From: Chrysochromulina tobinii
Taxonomy: Eukaryota > Haptophyta > Prymnesiales > Chrysochromulinaceae
Direction of reading: 5' to 3'
DNA length: 19,603 bases
Assembly (NCBI GenBank): GCA_001275005.1
Contig: JWZX01002500.1
Location: forward strand, 1 to 19,603
Below, piece after piece: positions 15,341 through 19,603 of this stretch. The notes below the pieces were generated by a model. The model was not told where the DNA came from, made no database searches, and was given only the letters and a program-made list of their open reading frames with translations. A program made the translations under genes and the position numbers. Each line of letters opens with the position of its first letter. Within the stretch, counting starts at the first letter, position 1.

Positions 15341-16363
15341 ATGCCGAGCCAAGCCGCGACAAGGTGCTCGGCCATTCTCGCAGGGCACAAGGGTGCGGTC
15401 AACGTAGCGCGCTTCAACAGCGACGGCCAGTACTGCCTCACCGGTGGTGATGACCGTGTGATCCGGCTCTGGAATCCGCACCGCGTCGACGGCGACGTAC
15501 CACCAAATGGCACCTCGCCGCCGACACCGCAGCGTACGCCAATCAAGAGCTACGCCTCGCACAACCAGCGGGTGTTCGATGTGGCAATCGCGGCTGACAA
15601 CCACACCTTCGCCTCCGCCGGTGGCGACAAGGCCGTTTTCGTTTGGGACGTCACGTCCGGCGCTGTGCTCCGGCGGCTGACTGCGCACGAGCATCGAGTC
15701 AACGCCGTCCGATACAACGCCGATTGCTCGGTGCTGGTGAGCGCCTCTTACGACAAAACCGTGCGCTGCTGGGACCTGCGATCGCGCAGCGTGCAACCCA
15801 TACAGACGCTTGCGGCCGGATCCGACTCAGTGAGCTCGCTCGCGCTCTCGGCGCACGAGATCGTGACCGGCTCCATCGACGGCTCGGTGCGCGTGCAAGA
15901 CCTGCGTGGGCTCACCCAGCATGCAAGTGCTCACCACGGCGCATGTTTCCCACAGGTACGCGTGCACGACCTGCGACGGGGCGAGATGGTGCGCGACGAG
16001 CTCGGCCCGCCCATCGGGTGCGTGGCGCTCTCACACGATCGAAACTGCGTGCTCGCCGCCACCCTGGACCATACTGTGCGTCTGCTTGACAAGGCCTCAG
16101 GCCAGGTGCTGTGTGAGTACCGCGGGCACAGCAATGGGGGCTTCCGCGTAGAGGCGAGCCTGTCGCGCGATGACGCGCGCGTGCTGTGCGGCTCCGAGGA
16201 TGGGACATTGCACGCGTGGGACCTTGTAGAGGGCAAGGCCCTCGGCCGGCTAGAGTGTCACAGCGCCGCGCTCGTCGGCCTCGATCTCCATCCCTCGAGC
16301 TCCGCCATCCTCACGGCGAGCCATGACGGGACCGCCAAAATGTGGCAACCACCAGGAGGGTAA
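15341..16363 (+). CDS. WDR83: WD40-repeat protein WDR83/MORG1
   Basis: WDR83 (MORG1) is a seven-bladed WD40 scaffold known from MAPK signalling and from spliceosome-associated complexes. The protein aligns along its length: AVNVARFNSDGQYCLTGGDD, GGDKAVFVWDVTSG, VRCWDLRSR, HEIVTGSIDG, DHTVRLLDKASGQVLCEYRGH and CGSEDGTLHAWDLVEGKA. The uninterrupted frame codes for 340 residues. Removing a predicted 69-nt intron (15887-15955) gives 317, close to human WDR83 at 315, and repairs the strand reading GSVRVHDLRRGE. An extra Pro/Thr-rich loop of about 18 residues follows the first blade. The start is the first ATG before the first blade. A shared promoter with ADA2 is not implied; the 250-bp spacer is sufficient for its own. 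Confidence 0.93.
   Translation: MPSQAATRCSAILAGHKGAVNVARFNSDGQYCLTGGDDRVIRLWNPHRVDGDVPPNGTSPPTPQRTPIKSYASHNQRVFDVAIAADNHTFASAGGDKAVFVWDVTSGAVLRRLTAHEHRVNAVRYNADCSVLVSASYDKTVRCWDLRSRSVQPIQTLAAGSDSVSSLALSAHEIVTGSIDGSVRVQDLRGLTQHASAHHGACFPQVRVHDLRRGEMVRDELGPPIGCVALSHDRNCVLAATLDHTVRLLDKASGQVLCEYRGHSNGGFRVEASLSRDDARVLCGSEDGTLHAWDLVEGKALGRLECHSAALVGLDLHPSSSAILTASHDGTAKMWQPPGG
15887..15955 (+). other. Predicted in-frame intron in WDR83 (69 bp)
   Basis: The 69-nt segment starts GTGCGC and ends TTTCCCACAG, phase 0, with no stop codon. It codes for a 23-residue insertion absent from WDR83 orthologs. The first 24 bases match the first 24 bases of the following exon at 20 positions, so the segment looks like a partial tandem duplication that is now spliced. 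Transcript data are needed to rule out a translated insertion. Confidence 0.7.
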
Positions 16364-17203
16364 TGGGTTTGAAATGGACTCAAGATGGGCTTCTTGATGG
16401 AGAGGCGCGGCTGCCTCTGTGCTCTGCGATGACGCACAGACACGGTACCGCCGGCGGAAGGGTATTGTGTAAAAATTGCCTTGTAAAAATTGGGATGTCC
16501 CTGGACCAGGGGGCGCTCGCCCGAAGAGTCACGTCCATGCTTGGTCCGTGGGTTGGCCACCCGAGTTTAGGGACCAGTTGAGGGACCAGTGATCTACTAG
16601 TTAGTGATCCGTCTCTGGAGAGCTCGCCGTCCACAGGGTAACCTATGCTGTGACCTGTGCGTATATCGTCCACACGCAGGCGAGGCATCCCGCGAGCAGC
16701 CGGCGCAGGTGGGCTTGAACACAGCTCGCGGCCATGCTGTACAGATACACAAGACGCAAGATGCGTCGAGACGCACGCGGGCGCGCGAGCCCCAACCCGA
16801 ACGCGCCGACGGCGGATTCACCGGTCCTGTCTCGAAGTATCTAATATCCGTATCGGGTTTCGTCGCCAACCGCCGCACCTCGTAGCTCGTTGCACGTTGG
16901 TCGATTAGCACGGCTTACGACCGGAAACGTTCATGTGCTGGGGAAACCTCTCCTCACGCTCGCAGTAATGATCCCGAAGATGCCCGAGAAGCTTGTCGCC
17001 CGAACGCCGATGCGCAGACTGTGCGCAGAGACTTATGCGCAGAGATCGTATAATCCGCATCACGCGGCGGGCGCGCTTTTCAGCGTTTCACCGAAGACCG
17101 ACGGTCGCGAACCGGGAGCAGCGGCTAATCACTATGCCGTTCGGTTGCGCGTCGAGATGCCGCGTTGTCGAGCGCAAGTTTGTGAAACTCACGGCTCGGC
17201 ACA
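16364..17203. other. Convergent intergenic spacer
   Basis: This 840-bp region lies between the 3' ends of WDR83 (+) and the PPR gene (-). Short direct repeats occur: TGTAAAAATTG-like units at about 16466-16492 and GGGACCAGT at about 16570-16590. No gene, tRNA or mobile-element end is supported. Confidence 0.5.
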
Positions 17204-19450
17204 TCAATCATCAACTTCAACATCGTTCCGCACACCGCCTTGGTCTTCAGCTGACTCGCCTCGCATGCCGGCGGCGCCCTCCTTGCCAGTGCTGCCCAGC
17301 GCCCTCGCCTTGCCGCGGCGCCGGCCGCGGTCACCGCCCCCGGCACCGCCACTGCCCTTGTCCTCGTCGTAGCGCACGAGGGCCGCCTCGACTCCCTCCC
17401 ACGACACACCGGGCAGCTCGTCCACGAGTGCGCGCAGCTGCGAGAGCCCCAGCGAGCGTCGCAACGAGTTGAGGCAAAAGGGCGAGAGAGCGATCTCTGA
17501 ATCGAGGAGCATGCGCCGGCCGTACGAGCGCGCGCGCTGACGCTGCCCAATACGGCGCGCCGCTTCGAGGATCGGTCCATAAGTGTACTCGTCCGGACGG
17601 ACTCCCGCATCACGCATGCGCCCGATAAGCTTGTCCATCGCTGTCCACATCGATCGCGACGCGTACCCGGCCATGAGCGTGTTGTACGTGGTCGCATCGG
17701 GCGCGACAGTGGCATTGTACTCCATGTGCTCGAGCCAGCGCGCCGCCTCGCTCAGCCGCCCACGACGAGCAAGCCCGGAGAGCAGGATGGTGTACGAGAC
17801 GACGTCGGCGCGCGCGCCCGCCTCGCTACGCTCCATGCGCCTCACGAGTGCCTGGGCTTGATGGAGCTGGCCGGCTCGCACGTGCGCGTCGAGCAGTGCG
17901 TTGTACGTGACCGTGTCCGGCGTCACTCCCGCATCGCACATGCGGCGCACCAGTCGCGCCGCCTGCTCCGGCTCTGCGACGCGCGCATACGCGGCGATGG
18001 CAGTTGAGTAGGACACGAGGTTCGGAACGAGCCCGGCAAGCTCGATCTTAGTGAGCCACTCCTCAGCGACCTCGGGCAGTCGCGCGCGCCCATACGAGGC
18101 GATCACCTTGTTGTAGCACTGCAAATCGGGCCGGACACCGGCCTCCTGCATCTCTCGCAGCCACTCGGCGGCCTGAGACGGTAGCTGCTCCCCCGACGCT
18201 GGCACGATCAGAGAGGAAAAGGTGACCGTGTCGAGGGCGACGCCATCTGCCTGCATCGAACGCAGGAGTGCCTCGGCCTCTGAGCGCCGTTCCGAGCGTG
18301 CGAGCGCCCCGATCACCATGTTGTAGCACGTCGTGTCGGCCCTCACGCCCGCGGCTCGCATCTCGTCCAGCAGCGTGACTGCCTCGCTCGCCCTCCCATC
18401 GCGCACGCAGCACGAGATCAACGAGTTGTACGTGACAGCGTTCGGCTCGACATTGTCGTCGTACATACGCCGCACGATCGCGCGCGCCTCGTCCAGTCGG
18501 TTGGCCGCCGCGTACCCCTTGGCCACCGAGGAGTAAGTCACGACGTTCGGCGCGACCCCTGCGGCACTCGCCTTCTCAAGACAGACGGCTGCCTCATCCA
18601 CGCGCCCCGCGATGACGTATGCCTCGATCAGAGCCGCATAAGAGTGCACATTCGGCTGCACGCCATCGGCGAGCATGCCCTCGAGCACGGCGCGGGCGCG
18701 CTCGGGCTCGCCCTGGCGCGCGTAGCCTGAGATGACTGTAGTGTACGTGATCACGTCCGGAGCCACGCCCCACTGTGAAGCACGGCTGAGCCACTGGTGA
18801 GCGCGCTCGGGCTCGCCCGCGGCCGCGTGCGCAGCGATGAGGCAGTTGAACGAGACAATATCGGGCGTCACGCCGCCCTTGCGCACCATCTGGCGCATCG
18901 TCTCGACCGCATCAGCTGGCCGGCCCGCAGCTGCGTACGAGGCGAGCACGCGATTGTAGGCCTCTCGACTGACCAATCCGCCGCTGGCCACCTTGCGTTG
19001 CAGCAGCGTATCCGACAGCTCAGGCTGGACGACCCGGCGCATCCAGCGGCTGGCATCGCGGCTGCGACCTGACACCTGCAGCGCGGCCACAACATAGGAG
19101 TAACACTCGAGCGTGGGTCGCACCGCAGAGCGGCGCATGCGCCGGAGCAGGCTAAGGCACGCCTCCGGCGCGCCCGCCTCGGCATATGCACGGAGTACTT
19201 CAGAAAACTCGGAAGGGGTCGCGCCGGTCTCGGGCAGCAGCTCGAGCAGCCCACGCGCCCGTGCAGCGGCTGCGCGGCGCCCTTGCAGGGATCCAGTGGT
19301 ATTTTTGGAGGCTTCCATGGTTATCCGTTGTGTACGAGCAGCCGTGGCCAACGGCCGAGGCATCGTGGTACGCAAAGGCCTGTGCAGCGCGTGGTCCGGC
19401 CGGATCAAAAGGAGGACGATGAGCATGAAGATCCATCGCATGCTTAGCAT
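17204..19450 (-). CDS. P-class pentatricopeptide repeat protein, probably plastid-targeted
   Basis: P-class PPR proteins bind specific single-stranded organelle RNAs and stabilise, process or help translate them. This 748-residue protein has about 15-16 tandem repeats of about 35 residues, typified by VVTYSSVAKGYAAANRLDEA and AVTYNSLISCCVRDGRASEA. The regular series runs from about residue 162 to 648. Two degenerate repeats precede it. Repeats 3, 13 and 14 carry one or two extra residues. The N-terminus MLSMRWIFMLIVLLLIRPDH is a signal-peptide-like core followed by a basic, Thr/Pro-rich stretch ending RITM, which fits a bipartite plastid presequence. A Gly/Arg/Glu-rich tail of about 100 residues follows; no SMR, E or DYW domain is present. 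I chose ATG 19450 (G at -3) over the in-frame ATG at 19504 (T at -3), which would bury the hydrophobic segment. Confidence 0.93.
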   Translation of the reverse strand: MLSMRWIFMLIVLLLIRPDHALHRPLRTTMPRPLATAARTQRITMEASKNTTGSLQGRRAAAARARGLLELLPETGATPSEFSEVLRAYAEAGAPEACLSLLRRMRRSAVRPTLECYSYVVAALQVSGRSRDASRWMRRVVQPELSDTLLQRKVASGGLVSREAYNRVLASYAAAGRPADAVETMRQMVRKGGVTPDIVSFNCLIAAHAAAGEPERAHQWLSRASQWGVAPDVITYTTVISGYARQGEPERARAVLEGMLADGVQPNVHSYAALIEAYVIAGRVDEAAVCLEKASAAGVAPNVVTYSSVAKGYAAANRLDEARAIVRRMYDDNVEPNAVTYNSLISCCVRDGRASEAVTLLDEMRAAGVRADTTCYNMVIGALARSERRSEAEALLRSMQADGVALDTVTFSSLIVPASGEQLPSQAAEWLREMQEAGVRPDLQCYNKVIASYGRARLPEVAEEWLTKIELAGLVPNLVSYSTAIAAYARVAEPEQAARLVRRMCDAGVTPDTVTYNALLDAHVRAGQLHQAQALVRRMERSEAGARADVVSYTILLSGLARRGRLSEAARWLEHMEYNATVAPDATTYNTLMAGYASRSMWTAMDKLIGRMRDAGVRPDEYTYGPILEAARRIGQRQRARSYGRRMLLDSEIALSPFCLNSLRRSLGLSQLRALVDELPGVSWEGVEAALVRYDEDKGSGGAGGGDRGRRRGKARALGSTGKEGAAGMRGESAEDQGGVRNDVEVDD

Positions 19451-19603
19451 TGCTTCGTGTCTGGCACACTCACACTCATCACGCGGCGGGAGGCACACAT
19501 ACATGTACTGTACCGTGATCCTGTCTGTTCACGCTCTGTACCGGACGCAAAGGCCTCTGTAGCGGCCCCTCTCATAGAGATTGGGGAAGGTGCGGACGTG
19601 TGA

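Noticed and set aside
16560-16620. Possible mobile-element end around the GGGACCAGT repeats
   Set aside because: The repeats are short, there is no terminal inverted repeat or target-site duplication that I can see, and no transposase or reverse transcriptase lies nearby.

Overview
The window looks like nuclear DNA from a GC-rich, gene-dense microbial eukaryote, most likely a photosynthetic alga with a secondary plastid. A haptophyte-like alga fits best, but that assignment is inference. The eukaryotic evidence is a set of clear orthologs: ADA2 of the SAGA complex, WDR83/MORG1, phosphoseryl-tRNA(Sec) kinase, a long-chain acyl-CoA synthetase, a Tcd-type t6A dehydratase and a P-class PPR protein. 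Spliceosomal introns of about 69 to 134 bp with GT-AG ends interrupt three of the genes. Two proteins begin with a hydrophobic signal-like segment followed by a basic, Ser/Thr/Pro/Arg-rich stretch, as expected of bipartite plastid presequences. I see no prokaryotic operons, rRNA, tRNA, transposon, CRISPR array or viral gene.

Layout, left to right. A partial minus-strand gene (1-113, possibly SKP1-like) shares a 180-bp intergenic region with PSTK (294-1538, +). TCD/ThiF-like follows (1983-3662, -). Next is an unrecognised two-exon gene (4255-4883, +). A large coiled-coil protein with an 18-bp minisatellite in its coding sequence comes next (5467-7659, -). A three-exon long-chain acyl-CoA synthetase (8623-10859, -) and a DHRS7-like SDR with a one-base frameshift (11011-11986, -) are both minus strand. 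Three plus-strand genes follow: an unrecognised 301-residue protein (12211-13116), ADA2 (13384-15090) and WDR83 (15341-16363). A plastid-type PPR protein (17204-19450, -) closes the window.

The genes do not form one pathway. Two act on tRNA (PSTK in selenocysteine synthesis, TCD in ct6A formation), one on organelle RNA (PPR), one on chromatin (ADA2), and two sit side by side in lipid metabolism (acyl-CoA synthetase and SDR). I found no convincing new multi-gene system. The points most worth checking are single-gene ones: an in-frame 69-nt intron in WDR83 whose start copies the start of the next exon, the SDR frameshift, an ADA2 ZZ finger that lost exactly one of its two zinc sites, a TCD protein lacking the usual Arg of its ATP site, and the RNA target predicted from the PPR repeats. 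Many long frames on the opposite strands are shadows created by high GC and few stop codons. They are not annotated.
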